Assembly (NCBI GenBank): GCA_030041495.1
Contig: JASHNT010000028.1
Location: 1 to 64,000 of the forward strand
Origin: Bryobacteraceae bacterium
GTDB taxonomy: Bacteria > Acidobacteriota > Terriglobia > Bryobacterales > Bryobacteraceae
Direction of reading: 5' to 3'
Length of the DNA: 64,000 nt
Shown piece after piece: positions 20,468 through 29,400 of the stretch. The position numbers and the translations under genes are program-made. How positions within the stretch are numbered: position 1 is the stretch's first letter; each line of letters begins with the position of its first letter. The notes beneath the pieces are model-generated. The model saw nothing but the letters and a program-made list of their open reading frames with translations. It ran no database searches and was not told the origin of the DNA.

Positions 20468-21844
20468 ATGGTTGGGATGGATCGGGAGAGGATCGGCCGC
20501 CGCGACCTCCTGGCGCGTATCGGCGGAGCCGCACTTTCCGCAATCACCTGCCAGCCGAAGCCGCTGCGGGCGCAATCAGCGCAGCGCAAGGCGGACTTCT
20601 CGCTCCAAATCGGCCCGGTCTCACTTGAAATTGCGCCCAAAAAGGTGATCAAGACCGTCGGATACAACGGATCTGTCCCGGGGCCACTCATTCGCGTTCC
20701 AGAAGGAAAAGAGATCGTCATCGACGTTCGCAATGACACCAACTCACCGGATCTGGTTCATTGGCACGGTTTGCATATTCCTTCCGAAGTCGACGGCGCG
20801 ATGGAAGAAGGAACGCCCATGATTATGCCGCACGCTCAGAGCCGCTATGTTTTCATGCCTGCTCCGAGCGGCACGCGCTGGTATCACAGCCATGTGATGG
20901 CCATGCGCGATCTGAAGCGCGCCACTTATACCGGCCAATTCGGTTTCTTCTACATTCAACCCGAGAGCGAGCCCGGCAACTACGATCAGGAAGTCTTTCT
21001 GGCCCTCAAAGAGTGGGACCCGTACTTTTCCACCATGGGCGAGCAAGGCGAAGAGGTCGCCTACAGAGCATTCTCCATCAACGACCATTCTTTGGGCCAC
21101 GGCGAGCCGATTCGCGTCAAGCAAGGCCAGCGCGTGATGCTACGGATTCTCAACGCCAGCGCTACCATCCATCGCCGGATCGCGATCGCCGGTCACCAGT
21201 TTGAAGTGGTCTCGATGGACGGGAATCCCGTGGCCGTCCCAAAGAAAGTGGGGGCGCTGGAGTTGGGGCCGGCGGAGAGGATCGACGCCGTGGTGGAGAT
21301 GAGCAATCCCGGAATATGGATTCTCGGCGCGACCGACGATCATGACCGCCGCGGAGGCTTGGGAATCGTCATCGAATACGCGGGCAAAACCGGGGAGACG
21401 CAGTGGCTCCGCCCCAGCGACGAACGCTGGGACTATACGGCGTTCGGATCCAGGCCTGGTCCGAAGTCTCAGGCGGAGCGGGTGGAGCTGGCGTTTGAAA
21501 AGATTTTCGCCGGCAGCCGTTGGACCGACAAATGGGCGATCAACGGAAAATCGTTCCCCAAGACGGACCCCATCCTGGTTCGCGCCAATCAACGCTATCG
21601 CCTGATATTCGACAACCGCAGCGACGAAGCGCATCCGGTGCACCTGCACCGGCACACCTTTGAGCTGACCAACGTGGCCGGAGTGGACACCTCCGGGGTG
21701 TTCAAGGATGTGGTCGTGGTCCCACCGATGTCCAAGATCGAGGCGGACGTGGTTGCCAATAAGCCGGGCCTCACTCTGTTCCACTGCCATCAACAGCTTC
21801 ACATGGATTACGGCTTCATGACTTTGATGCAATATCTGAGCTAG
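20468..21844 (+). CDS. Multicopper oxidase, Tat-exported
   Basis: All four copper-binding blocks are present in order: HWHGLH, WYHSHV, HPVHLHRHTFEL and HCHQQLHMDYGF. The length (about 458 residues) and the two-plus-one cupredoxin layout match laccase/CueO-like oxidases that oxidise phenols, Cu(I) or Fe(II) with O2. The N-terminus has a twin-arginine signal (GRRDLLARIGGAALSA), so it is exported folded. Methionine-rich CueO inserts are not evident. Start: ATG 20468, with ATG 20477 as alternative. The next gene, 46 bases on, is a beta-barrel-like protein. Confidence 0.93.
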   Translation: MVGMDRERIGRRDLLARIGGAALSAITCQPKPLRAQSAQRKADFSLQIGPVSLEIAPKKVIKTVGYNGSVPGPLIRVPEGKEIVIDVRNDTNSPDLVHWHGLHIPSEVDGAMEEGTPMIMPHAQSRYVFMPAPSGTRWYHSHVMAMRDLKRATYTGQFGFFYIQPESEPGNYDQEVFLALKEWDPYFSTMGEQGEEVAYRAFSINDHSLGHGEPIRVKQGQRVMLRILNASATIHRRIAIAGHQFEVVSMDGNPVAVPKKVGALELGPAERIDAVVEMSNPGIWILGATDDHDRRGGLGIVIEYAGKTGETQWLRPSDERWDYTAFGSRPGPKSQAERVELAFEKIFAGSRWTDKWAINGKSFPKTDPILVRANQRYRLIFDNRSDEAHPVHLHRHTFELTNVAGVDTSGVFKDVVVVPPMSKIEADVVANKPGLTLFHCHQQLHMDYGFMTLMQYLS

Positions 21845-21890
21845 GCTGGAAAGAACGCGCGTTCGGGGTTAGGGAAAGACGAGAGGTTCG

Positions 21891-22679
21891 ATGCTCAGAC
21901 GAAATCTTGCGCTGACGGCGCTTGCCGCGGCGTCATTCGCCGGGTTGCTGCACGCGCAGGGCAGCTACGAGATTCAGGTTTACGGATCGGATCTGGTCGA
22001 CCCCGGCGCGACCATGGTTGAGCTCCACAGCAACTTTACTTTCGAAGGCGAGAAAAACGTAATCGACGGTCAATACCCCACCGAGCACCAGTTGCACGAA
22101 ACCGTCGAAATCACGCACGGCTTCACCGACTGGTTCGAGACCGGCTTCTACATCTTCACCAGCGCGGACGACATTCACGGTTATCAATGGGTGGGCGATC
22201 ACATCCGCCCGCGCGTGCGGGTGCCGGAGTCCTGGAACTGGCCCGTCGGTGTGAGCCTTTCCCTCGAGCTCGGATACCAGCGCGCCGTCTACTCCCCCGA
22301 TATTTGGACCATGGAGATCCGCCCGATCATCGACAAGACCCTCGGCAAATGGTATCTGGACTTCAATCCGGTCCTGGACCGCTCCTTTCACGGCCCGTCG
22401 GTTCCTGAAGGTTTGGTGTTTTCGCCCAACGCGAAAGTCGGATACGACGTGACCAAGGTAGTGAACGCGGGCTTTGAGTACTACGGTTCGGTGGGACCGA
22501 TCGATAATTTTCTTCCCATCCCGGAACAGATGCAGCAGATCTACGCGGTGACCGACCTCAACGTCAGCCCGCAATGGGAGTTCAACTTCGGCGTGGGTTT
22601 CGGCATGACCGGCTCGACCGATCACCTGCTGGTAAAGATGATCATCGGACGGCGGTTCGGAAAGGCCGCCAAGAACTAG
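21891..22679 (+). CDS. Outer-membrane beta-barrel-like protein
   Basis: The 262-residue protein has a signal peptide (RRNLALTALAAASFAGLLHAQ) and repeated amphipathic strands (YEIQVYGSDLV, WFETGFYIFTSADDIHGYQW, KWYLDFNPVLDRSFHG, WEFNFGVGFGMTGSTDHLL). It ends in a charged tail rather than an aromatic residue. It resembles uncharacterised exported proteins that sit beside copper or phenol oxidases. The nearby multicopper oxidase gene, same strand, suggests a shared transcript and an envelope function. The specific role is unknown. Confidence 0.65.
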   Translation: MLRRNLALTALAAASFAGLLHAQGSYEIQVYGSDLVDPGATMVELHSNFTFEGEKNVIDGQYPTEHQLHETVEITHGFTDWFETGFYIFTSADDIHGYQWVGDHIRPRVRVPESWNWPVGVSLSLELGYQRAVYSPDIWTMEIRPIIDKTLGKWYLDFNPVLDRSFHGPSVPEGLVFSPNAKVGYDVTKVVNAGFEYYGSVGPIDNFLPIPEQMQQIYAVTDLNVSPQWEFNFGVGFGMTGSTDHLLVKMIIGRRFGKAAKN

Positions 22680-22688
22680 CCTCAACCC

Positions 22689-23159
22689 TCAGGAAAACAG
22701 GCGTTTCAAAAACGCGCCGATCTGCAAGTGCCGGCCGGGGCAGCGGGGAGTGTCAAAGAAGCTGACGTAATCGGTGGAGCGGTTGACCCACAGCCCAAAC
22801 TCGTCGTTGGGATAGACGACATCGAAAACCACTCCGGCGTCACAATAATCCACGTGCTCGACCTTGAGATCGGAGGGATTGGAGTATTTGCCGGATGGTC
22901 CCCAGTCCTTGAGGAACTCGTCCATGGAGTAGAGCCTGCACTGCTCCGGGCATCCCCACAGTTTGTAGGCGTCCATGTATTGACGATGCCCCAGATCCGT
23001 GAAGAACCGGTCCATTACTTTTTCCTGGGAATGCGTCCGGAGAGTGAAGTAACCGATGGTGACGATGAGCACGGCGCTCACCACGGAGATTAAAGAGACC
23101 TTGACAATGCGCTCGCGGCGCTGGTCCGCAACTCCGTAAGTGTCGAGGTACCCCGCCAT
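22689..23159 (-). CDS. Single-pass membrane hypothetical protein
   Basis: The 156-residue protein has one membrane helix at about residues 22-42 (VSLISVVSAVLIVTIGYF) after a short basic cytoplasmic start, and an extracytoplasmic domain of about 110 residues with four cysteines (YKLWGCPEQCRLYSMDEFL and the VDYCD and DTPRCPGRH parts). The cysteines likely form disulfides. No family recognised. It follows the Skp/OmpH-like gene by 17 bases on the same strand and probably belongs to that operon. Confidence 0.7.
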   Translation of the reverse strand: MAGYLDTYGVADQRRERIVKVSLISVVSAVLIVTIGYFTLRTHSQEKVMDRFFTDLGHRQYMDAYKLWGCPEQCRLYSMDEFLKDWGPSGKYSNPSDLKVEHVDYCDAGVVFDVVYPNDEFGLWVNRSTDYVSFFDTPRCPGRHLQIGAFLKRLFS

Positions 23160-23176
23160 CGCTAACTGCCCCTGCC

Positions 23177-23746
23177 CTATTTCGCGCCGGAGGCCGGCGC
23201 GGCAGCGGGCGCCGCGGCACCCGCCGTAACCGGATAAGCCTTGTTGTAAGCAGCCGTGGCCTCCGCGGTCAAGTCCAGAGCCTTGTTAAAGGCGACCGTA
23301 GCGGCGGAATCGAAGATTGCATCCAGACCCTTCTCATCGCGCAGCTTGGCGACAATCTCGGTCATGCGTGTGCCCATCTTCTGCACCACCTGATCCCGCT
23401 TGGCGTTGGACTCGTCCTGGAGGTCCTGCTGCATGTTCTGGATCTCATGCTGCTCATGCTGGATGTCCGCGGACAATTCCGCCTCACCCTGCGGGCTCAG
23501 CTTGCCCTGGCTGGTCTGAAGCTTGGTCTGGTCGTCCTGTAGCTTGCGCGTCAGGTTGTCGATGTCGTCCTGACGCGGTTTGAATTCGGCGATCAGATCG
23601 TTTTGCGCTTTTTTGGCCTCGTCGGTTCCGAGCAGCGCCTGCTGGAAATTCACCACGCCGATCTTGGCCTGTGCGGCAGCCGTGGAAGCGAACGTCAGCG
23701 CAGCAGCACACACAGCCAACGCCGAAAACAGATGAGAACGCAGCAT
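23177..23746 (-). CDS. OmpH/Skp-like periplasmic chaperone
   Basis: The 189-residue protein has a signal peptide (LRSHLFSALAVCAAALTFAS, then TAAAQA), a family start AKIGVVNFQQALLGTDEAKKA, a long alternating-charge coiled coil (residues 50-130, RKLQDDQTKLQTSQGKLSPQ onward) and the closing block FDSAATVAFNKALDLTAEA. This is the Skp/OmpH layout: a trimer that holds unfolded outer-membrane proteins in the periplasm. It carries an unusual Ala/Pro-rich tail. It is flanked upstream by the TPR gene at 23806-25851 on the same strand. Confidence 0.88.
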   Translation of the reverse strand: MLRSHLFSALAVCAAALTFASTAAAQAKIGVVNFQQALLGTDEAKKAQNDLIAEFKPRQDDIDNLTRKLQDDQTKLQTSQGKLSPQGEAELSADIQHEQHEIQNMQQDLQDESNAKRDQVVQKMGTRMTEIVAKLRDEKGLDAIFDSAATVAFNKALDLTAEATAAYNKAYPVTAGAAAPAAAPASGAK

Positions 23747-23805
23747 AGTCCCTCGAGACTCCTAAGATTTTCTTTCTATTCTACTACGCCGCGATGAAGG
23801 GCGGT

Positions 23806-25851
23806 CTACTTCTGTTGCTGTTTGGCTTCCTTGGCAAGCCGGCTCTTGGCCGTCTCCAGACTGCTCTTGACCTTGGCAACCTCGGCCGGTTCCAGTTCAG
23901 CCGGAGCTCCGGCATCCCAGTTTTTAAGCGATGCCTGCCATTCCTGAATCGCCTCTTGCACCTTCGATTCCGCCATCAGCACCTGCGCCAGGTGGTCGCG
24001 CACGGTCGGATCGTTGCTGGTCTTGGCGACGGCCTTGCGCAGATTCTCTTCGGCCTGAGTCAGCCGGCCCAGACGGTAATAGACCCACCCCAGGCTGTCC
24101 AGATACGCGCCGTTCTCGGGGGAAAGCTCCAGAGCCTTGGTGATCATATCCAGCGATTCGTTCAATCGCGTGTTGTGGTCGGCCAGCATGTAGCCGATGT
24201 AGTTGAGCGCGGCGGCGCTGTCCGGATCCACCTTCAACACCTTGCGGAACTCGGCTTCCGAGGCATCGATCTTCTTCATATGCTCCAGCATTGCGCCGCG
24301 GGCGAACCAAACGTCCTCTTTCGCCTCGTCCGTGGGCGAAAGTTTCTCGGCGGAGTCCAGAGCCTTGGCCGCGTCTTCGAATTTGCGCCCCTCCGTATAC
24401 AGATCCGCCAGGGCCAGGTAGGTCTCGCGATCACTCTTGCCGTCCATCAGCTTCTTAACTTCGGAAGTCGCCTGGTCGTTCTTGCCCAGATCCGCCATCA
24501 GACTGGCGTGGGCCATGTGAAGATCCCGGTTGTCGGGCCATTTCTTCAGGTCCGCATCAGCTTCCTGCTGCGCCTTGGCGAACTGGTGACCGACGCGAAA
24601 GGTGCCGACAATTTCGGCGGCGGCTGCCTCCCCCAGTTCAGGATCCAAATCCGCCATTTGGCGCAAAGCGTCGACGGCCAAATCGGTTTGCTCCGAGTCG
24701 CGGTACAGCGCCGCCAAACGCGGCAGCAGAGTCGCGCGCACGCTCTTTTCGGCGCGGCTGTAGGTTTTCTTGGCGGTGGAATCCAGAATGTCTTTCAAGG
24801 TCTGGATGGCCTGCTGGGTTTTGCCTTCCGCCTCCAGGATCGAAACCTGGTTGTAGCGGATCTCCAAATTGGCGGGATCGATCGACAGGGCCTTGTCGGC
24901 AGCCGTGCTCGCGTCGGCGAACTTGCGCTGCCGGCTGTAGATTTGCGACATCCGCAGATACGAATCCGCGTCCATCGGATCTTCTTCCACCAAGCTTTGG
25001 TAGATCTGCAGCGCATCGGCATACTGCTGCGCGTAGACTTGATCCTGGGCCAGCGCCTTCTTCACTTCATCGGCGTTGGGTGGATTCATCCCCAGCACTT
25101 TCTTCAGCGCCTCCGCAGCCAAGCCGTATTCCTTCATCTGCTCGTAGGTTTCGGCCAGCGCCGTCAAGCTGCGCGGCGAGGGATTCTTGTCCGAGAGTTG
25201 GCGCAGCGTGTCGGCCGCGGCCTGGGTGTTTCCCAGATCGACGTACACCTGCGACAAACCGGCCAGCGCGTCTTCATTGTCCGGATCCACTTCCAAAGCT
25301 CTCTTGTAAGCCCGTTCCGCCTCGGCGTTGTCCTGCGCGGCGCGCTCCAACTGCCCCAACATCACCCAGGCGTCTACATCCATCGGAGCGATATCGGTGA
25401 TTTTCTTGTACTGCGCGATGGCGTTGTCCAGCATGTCCTTGTTGATCCGGTTCTGCGGACCGCCAATCTGGCTGGTGTAAATGCGGGCGAGCAAGCGCAG
25501 CGCCGCGAGGTCCTTGGGGTTGGCAGCCAGCGCGGCGTTGGCGTCCTTTTCCGCGTCGCCCAGCAGGCCGGCCTGGACGTAGAAATCGGCCAGCTCCTCG
25601 CTGATGGCAGCCGAGCCCGGATCAGCTTTGAGAGCCTCTTTATAGTTCTCCACGGCGCGATCGATATATTCGCGCCCGCCCGGCTCCGCTGCCATCTCCG
25701 CGTACATGTGCGCCAACGCGTAGTGATAGTAGGCCGAGGCGTGGTCTACCGTTTCGGAAGGGGCGTTCGCGGTTGGCGCCGTTCCTCCAGGTGCATTCTG
25801 ACTCCAGGCCAGGCATCCCACGGCAAAAAGAACAATCGCTGCCTTGTGCAT
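23806..25851 (-). CDS. Exported TPR-repeat protein
   Basis: This 681-residue protein has a short signal peptide (MHKAAIVLFAVGCLAWSQ) and then about 16-18 TPR units over the whole length (ALAHMYAEMAAEPGGREYID, ADFYVQAGLLGDAEKDANAA, LGQLERAAQDNAEAERAYKR, GWVYYRLGRLTQAEENLRKA). No catalytic block is visible. It stands upstream of the Skp/OmpH-like gene (59 bases), which may hint at a scaffold for outer-membrane protein assembly; this is inference. Start at ATG 25851. Confidence 0.9.
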   Translation of the reverse strand: MHKAAIVLFAVGCLAWSQNAPGGTAPTANAPSETVDHASAYYHYALAHMYAEMAAEPGGREYIDRAVENYKEALKADPGSAAISEELADFYVQAGLLGDAEKDANAALAANPKDLAALRLLARIYTSQIGGPQNRINKDMLDNAIAQYKKITDIAPMDVDAWVMLGQLERAAQDNAEAERAYKRALEVDPDNEDALAGLSQVYVDLGNTQAAADTLRQLSDKNPSPRSLTALAETYEQMKEYGLAAEALKKVLGMNPPNADEVKKALAQDQVYAQQYADALQIYQSLVEEDPMDADSYLRMSQIYSRQRKFADASTAADKALSIDPANLEIRYNQVSILEAEGKTQQAIQTLKDILDSTAKKTYSRAEKSVRATLLPRLAALYRDSEQTDLAVDALRQMADLDPELGEAAAAEIVGTFRVGHQFAKAQQEADADLKKWPDNRDLHMAHASLMADLGKNDQATSEVKKLMDGKSDRETYLALADLYTEGRKFEDAAKALDSAEKLSPTDEAKEDVWFARGAMLEHMKKIDASEAEFRKVLKVDPDSAAALNYIGYMLADHNTRLNESLDMITKALELSPENGAYLDSLGWVYYRLGRLTQAEENLRKAVAKTSNDPTVRDHLAQVLMAESKVQEAIQEWQASLKNWDAGAPAELEPAEVAKVKSSLETAKSRLAKEAKQQQK

Positions 25852-25874
25852 TCGCTTCTCTCGTTTCCCCGGGC

Positions 25875-25884
25875 TAACCGGTTA
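25875..25884. repeat. 10-base palindrome between divergent genes
   Basis: TAACCGGTTA is a perfect palindrome 24 bases upstream of the TPR gene start at 25851 and 73 bases upstream of miaA. It may be an operator for either gene. Low certainty, as ten-base palindromes occur by chance. Confidence 0.25.
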
Positions 25885-25956
25885 CACACTGCCTACTTCA
25901 GTATATCGCCTACAATTCTGGACGCAGAGCCGGCCGCGCGGGCTAGTATAGCGGAA

Positions 25957-26892
25957 GTGGCGGAGCCTGCTCTGGAAAAGAAGCTGCTGGTCATCGCCGG
26001 CCCGACGGGTTCCGGCAAGAGCGCGCTGGCGCTGGAGCTGGCTGCCGATTTGCGCGGCGAAATCGTCAATTTCGATTCCCTGCAACTGTATCGCGGTTTG
26101 GATATCGGCACCGCGAAAACTCCCGCTGCCGAGCGCCGCGGCATTCCCCATCACCTGTTCGACGCGCTCGAACCAACCCTTGAGTACGCAGGCTATTCGG
26201 CCGGCGACTACGCGCGGCTGGCCCGTGAATGCGTCGCTGAAATTAGCGGGCGAGGCCGCTTGCCCATCGCCGTGGGCGGCTCGGGGTTCTACCTGAGGGC
26301 TTTGCTGGACGGGCTTCCGCAGCTTCCTCCCCGCGATGCCGGACTCCGCGCGCGCCTGGAAACGCGCGAGAGCCGGCACGCTGGATCGCTGCATCGCCTG
26401 TTGGAGCGCTTGGATCCATCCGCCGCGGCGCGCATTCATGCTCGCGACGTCCACAAAACCATTCGCGCGCTGGAGGTGCGCTTGCTAACCCGCGCCGCCG
26501 CGCCCGCGCCGGAAACCGCCGAAGGTCTTACCGGTCATCGGGTTCTCCAAATTGGATTGAACCCGGACCGCGCGGAGCTCGCCAAACGCCTGGATGCGCG
26601 CGTGAGGGCGATGTTCGGCGGCGGATTGATCGAGGAAGTGCGCGGATGGCTCGCCAAGGGCGCCACGGGCAAGGAGAAACCGTTCGAATCGCTGGGATAC
26701 AAGCAGGCACTCCAGTATATTCACGGCGAGGCTACGCTGGAACAGGCTATCTTGTCCACCCAAGTCGAAACCCGCCAGTACGCTAAGCGGCAAAGGACCT
26801 GGTTCCTGCGCGACGCGCGGATTGATTGGCTGGCGGGCTTCGGCGACGACCCGGAGATCGCGCGCGAGGCCCTTCGGCTCGCGCGCCGGTGA
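25957..26892 (+). CDS. miaA: tRNA dimethylallyltransferase
   Basis: MiaA transfers dimethylallyl to A37 of tRNAs reading UNN codons. The P-loop VIAGPTGSGKSALALELA (near residue 15) and the family blocks EIVNFDSLQLYRGLDIGTAK, HHLFDALEP, YSAGDYARLA, VGGSGFYLRALLDGLP, RALEVRLLTR and ESLGYKQALQYI are all visible. The start is best at GTG 25957 (VAEPALEKKLLVIAGPTGS), giving 311 residues, the usual size. The long frame upstream is antisense to the TPR gene. It heads a plus-strand run reaching to 31899. Confidence 0.96.
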   Translation: MAEPALEKKLLVIAGPTGSGKSALALELAADLRGEIVNFDSLQLYRGLDIGTAKTPAAERRGIPHHLFDALEPTLEYAGYSAGDYARLARECVAEISGRGRLPIAVGGSGFYLRALLDGLPQLPPRDAGLRARLETRESRHAGSLHRLLERLDPSAAARIHARDVHKTIRALEVRLLTRAAAPAPETAEGLTGHRVLQIGLNPDRAELAKRLDARVRAMFGGGLIEEVRGWLAKGATGKEKPFESLGYKQALQYIHGEATLEQAILSTQVETRQYAKRQRTWFLRDARIDWLAGFGDDPEIAREALRLARR

Positions 26893-26919
26893 CCGACAGG
26901 ACTACACTAATTGGAAGCG

Positions 26920-28170
26920 ATGCGCGGATTCGTCTTCCTACTGCTGGCATCCACTCTCTGCGCCGCATCCACCGATAGCTGCGCCGTGCTGCCGTTTTTC
27001 AACGCGGCCAAGAACGACTCCTCCGCGAGCCCCACGGCTTCCAACGTCGACTGGCTGGGTCTGAGCATCGCCGAAACCTTGCGCGACGCCCTGGAGCTGC
27101 GCGGGCTGCTGACATTGGGCCGCGACGATCTTCAGGAGGCGTTCCGCCGCCTCGATTTGAGCACCAACCTGTCCACGCGTCCGCAATTGACCGAGGCCTC
27201 GATACTCAAGATCGGCGAGGAGTTGGACGCCGAGCAGGTCATTTACGGCCAATTCCAAGTTCTGCCGGCGCCTCCGGCTGCGGGCGGCGGGGCCGACCAA
27301 TCGCGTGGCTCGCTTCGCATCTCGGCCCGCATCATCAATCGCAAGCGCCTGCATGAGAGCCCTGCTTTCTCGGAAACCGGCGCAATTGAGGATTTGAGCA
27401 CGCTGGAGGCTCATCTGGCGTGGCAGGCTTTGCGGATTGTCGCGCCGGATCTTGCACCGCCTGAGTCGGACTACAAGTCGCTCCGGCCGCCTACCCGCCT
27501 GGACGCGGAGGAAAATTACATTCGAGGGTTGATGGCGTCGGACCCGCCGCAGCGCGAAAAATTCTTCTTGCAGGCCTCGCGCTTAGACGCACGCTTCTCG
27601 CATCCCAACTTCGAGCTCGGCCAGATCTATTACCAGCGGAAAGATTACAAACAGGCGGCGCAGTTTTTTGCGAAGGTCGCCCCGGACGAGATCGAATCGC
27701 ATCACGCCGCGTTTCTGCTCGGCCTGTCGCTGTTTCAAGCCGGCGATTTCGCGGGCGCGCAGAAGGCTCTGGAAGGCGTGGCCGCGGCGGTTCCCTTGAG
27801 CGAGGTGTACAACAACCTGGGGGCGGCGGAAAGCCGCCGCAACCTGCCCCAGGCGGTCGATAATTTCCGCAAGGCGGTGGAGGGCGACATGAGCGACCCC
27901 GTGTATCAGTTCAACCTCGGCTACGCGCTATGGAAAAAGGGCGATTTCTCCGCCGCCGCGGACCACTTCCGCACCGCGCTGGAGGGCGATCCGGAAGACA
28001 TGGTCGCGACCACTCTGTTGGGGAAGTGTCTCAAGAAGCAGGGCTTCAAATCAAGCGACCCCAATGATGCGCGCCTGGTGGGGCTGGAACGGATCAAGAC
28101 CTCATTCGAGGAACGAGCGTACCGGCAGTTGAAATCGCTGCTGGCTTCGCCCGACTCCACGCATCCCTAG
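26920..28170 (+). CDS. Exported FlgO/TolB-like TPR protein
   Basis: The 416-residue protein has a signal peptide (MRGFVFLLLASTLCAAS), an N-terminal TolB/FlgO-like part (AVLPFFNAAK, GLSIAETLRDALELRGLLTL, GEELDAEQVIYGQFQV), and a C-terminal half of about five TPR units (GQIYYQRKDYKQAAQFFAKV, LGLSLFQAGDFAGAQKALEG, LGYALWKKGDFSAAADHFRT). It has the same domain pair as the larger protein at 192-1994 but lacks its N-terminal domain and membrane anchor. ATG 26920 is chosen over a TTG at 26911. It lies 27 bases after miaA. Confidence 0.82.
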   Translation: MRGFVFLLLASTLCAASTDSCAVLPFFNAAKNDSSASPTASNVDWLGLSIAETLRDALELRGLLTLGRDDLQEAFRRLDLSTNLSTRPQLTEASILKIGEELDAEQVIYGQFQVLPAPPAAGGGADQSRGSLRISARIINRKRLHESPAFSETGAIEDLSTLEAHLAWQALRIVAPDLAPPESDYKSLRPPTRLDAEENYIRGLMASDPPQREKFFLQASRLDARFSHPNFELGQIYYQRKDYKQAAQFFAKVAPDEIESHHAAFLLGLSLFQAGDFAGAQKALEGVAAAVPLSEVYNNLGAAESRRNLPQAVDNFRKAVEGDMSDPVYQFNLGYALWKKGDFSAAADHFRTALEGDPEDMVATTLLGKCLKKQGFKSSDPNDARLVGLERIKTSFEERAYRQLKSLLASPDSTHP

Positions 28171-28263
28171 AAGTTGCGCGTCGGAGTACGCGTTCGTGAA
28201 ATTTCTGCAGTACTGTGTATTTCTTGCTCGCGCGAACGGGCGGACGGCGTTATACTAGGGGAG

Positions 28264-28512
28264 ATGGCGCGTGGTTGGGAGAGTAAAGCGGTCGAGTCGC
28301 AAATCGAATCGGCTGCAACGCCCCGCAAGCCTAAAACCGAGCTTACGACGCAGCAAGCAGAAGCGGCCCGTAAGATCGATTCCCTGTTGTTGCATCGCAC
28401 GCGCGTACTGCGCGACCTGGAGACCTGCAACGAGAGCCGCTACCGCAAGACTCTCTCGGACGGACTGGCCTACCTGGAACAACAACTGGCCGAGCTCGGC
28501 TGGCACGCCTGA
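28264..28512 (+). CDS. Small hypothetical coiled-coil protein
   Basis: The 82-residue protein starts at ATG 28264 behind a strong AGGGGAG ribosome site; a TATACT box at 28251-28256 lies only a few bases upstream, so transcripts from it would have a very short leader. The sequence is charged and helical (QQAEAARKIDSLLLHRTRVL, then DGLAYLEQQLAELGWHA) without a signal or membrane segment. Family unknown. The cupin gene follows by 12 bases. Confidence 0.6.
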   Translation: MARGWESKAVESQIESAATPRKPKTELTTQQAEAARKIDSLLLHRTRVLRDLETCNESRYRKTLSDGLAYLEQQLAELGWHA

Positions 28513-28524
28513 CTCCCGGAGGAT

Positions 28525-28977
28525 ATGGGCCAGGATTGGGAGCGTAACGGAGTCCGCATTGTTCGCGCGGGCGAACTGGACCCGAATACTCCCCAAACTC
28601 CGGGCATGAGCCGCGCGGCGGCGATCACGCACGCTAACTCTGGCGCCAGCAAGCTGTGGGCCGGAACGGTGGTCGTGCAGCCCAACGCGAAAACCGGAGC
28701 GCATCACCACGGCGAGGTTGAAACCGTGATTTACGTGATCCGGGGCCGGGCGCGCATGCGCTGGGGCGACAAGCTGCAGTTCGTCGATGAAGCGGGGCCG
28801 GGCGATTTTATTTACGTCCCGCCCTTCGTGCCGCATCAGGAGATCAACGCCCGGCGCGACGAACCCGTGGAGGCGGTGATCGTGCGCAGCGGGCAGGATC
28901 CGGTGGTGGTGAACCTGGATATTCCCAGTCCGGAAGACGCCTCCGACGTACGCTGGATCGATCCCACGCACAAGTAG
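28525..28977 (+). CDS. Cupin-domain protein
   Basis: The 150-residue protein shows a complete single cupin: GAHHHGEVETVIYVIRGRAR, with His-His-x(5)-Glu, and PGDFIYVPPFVPHQE with the second-motif His. These four residues should bind a divalent metal. Fold neighbours include mannose-6-phosphate isomerases and dioxygenases, but no reaction can be assigned. It sits in the plus-strand run and is followed by a DUF6152-like exported protein after 9 bases. Confidence 0.8.
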   Translation: MGQDWERNGVRIVRAGELDPNTPQTPGMSRAAAITHANSGASKLWAGTVVVQPNAKTGAHHHGEVETVIYVIRGRARMRWGDKLQFVDEAGPGDFIYVPPFVPHQEINARRDEPVEAVIVRSGQDPVVVNLDIPSPEDASDVRWIDPTHK

Positions 28978-28986
28978 GTAGCTTAC

Positions 28987-29382
28987 GTGCGGGTTCTATT
29001 CGCATACTTGCTGTTGACCGCAGCGCCGTTGCTGGCGCATCATTCTCTGGCGGCGGAATTCGACAGCTCCAAGCCAATCACCTTGCGCGGCAAGGTCACC
29101 AAAATCGAATGGATGAACCCGCACGTCTACGTCTGGATCGACGCGGTGGATTCCGGCGGCAAGGCGACCAATTGGAGGGTGGAAAGCGCGGCACCGAACT
29201 TTCTTCGAGGCCTGGGGTGGACCAAAGGCACGGTGAACCCCGGCGACACGCTCACGATTCAGGCCTACATTTCCAAGGACCAGCCGAACCTCGCCAAGAT
29301 GGACGTGGCGATCCTGCCGGATGGCCGGCGCCTGACCGTCGGGCGTCCGGACGAAGGCCGTGAGGCAACGCCAGGCCGTTAA
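28987..29382 (+). CDS. Exported DUF6152-like protein
   Basis: This 131-residue protein starts at GTG 28987 with a signal peptide (VRVLFAYLLLTAAPLLAHHS). The mature part begins HHSLAAEFDSSKPITLRGKV, then TKIEWMNPHVYVWIDA, a pattern of short exported proteins common in Acidobacteria and Proteobacteria (DUF6152 type as I recall it) with an oligonucleotide-binding-like barrel. His-His at the mature N-terminus could bind metal. Function not known. It lies between a cupin and an SMP-30-like protein on one transcript. Confidence 0.72.
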   Translation: MRVLFAYLLLTAAPLLAHHSLAAEFDSSKPITLRGKVTKIEWMNPHVYVWIDAVDSGGKATNWRVESAAPNFLRGLGWTKGTVNPGDTLTIQAYISKDQPNLAKMDVAILPDGRRLTVGRPDEGREATPGR

Positions 29383-29400
29383 CAAGTACACTTACGCTGT

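Noticed and set aside
23794-25956. Very long plus-strand open frame leading into miaA
   Set aside because: It is the complementary strand of the TPR gene at 23806-25851, which has real TPR repeats; the plus-strand translation is low in structure. MiaA starts at 25957.
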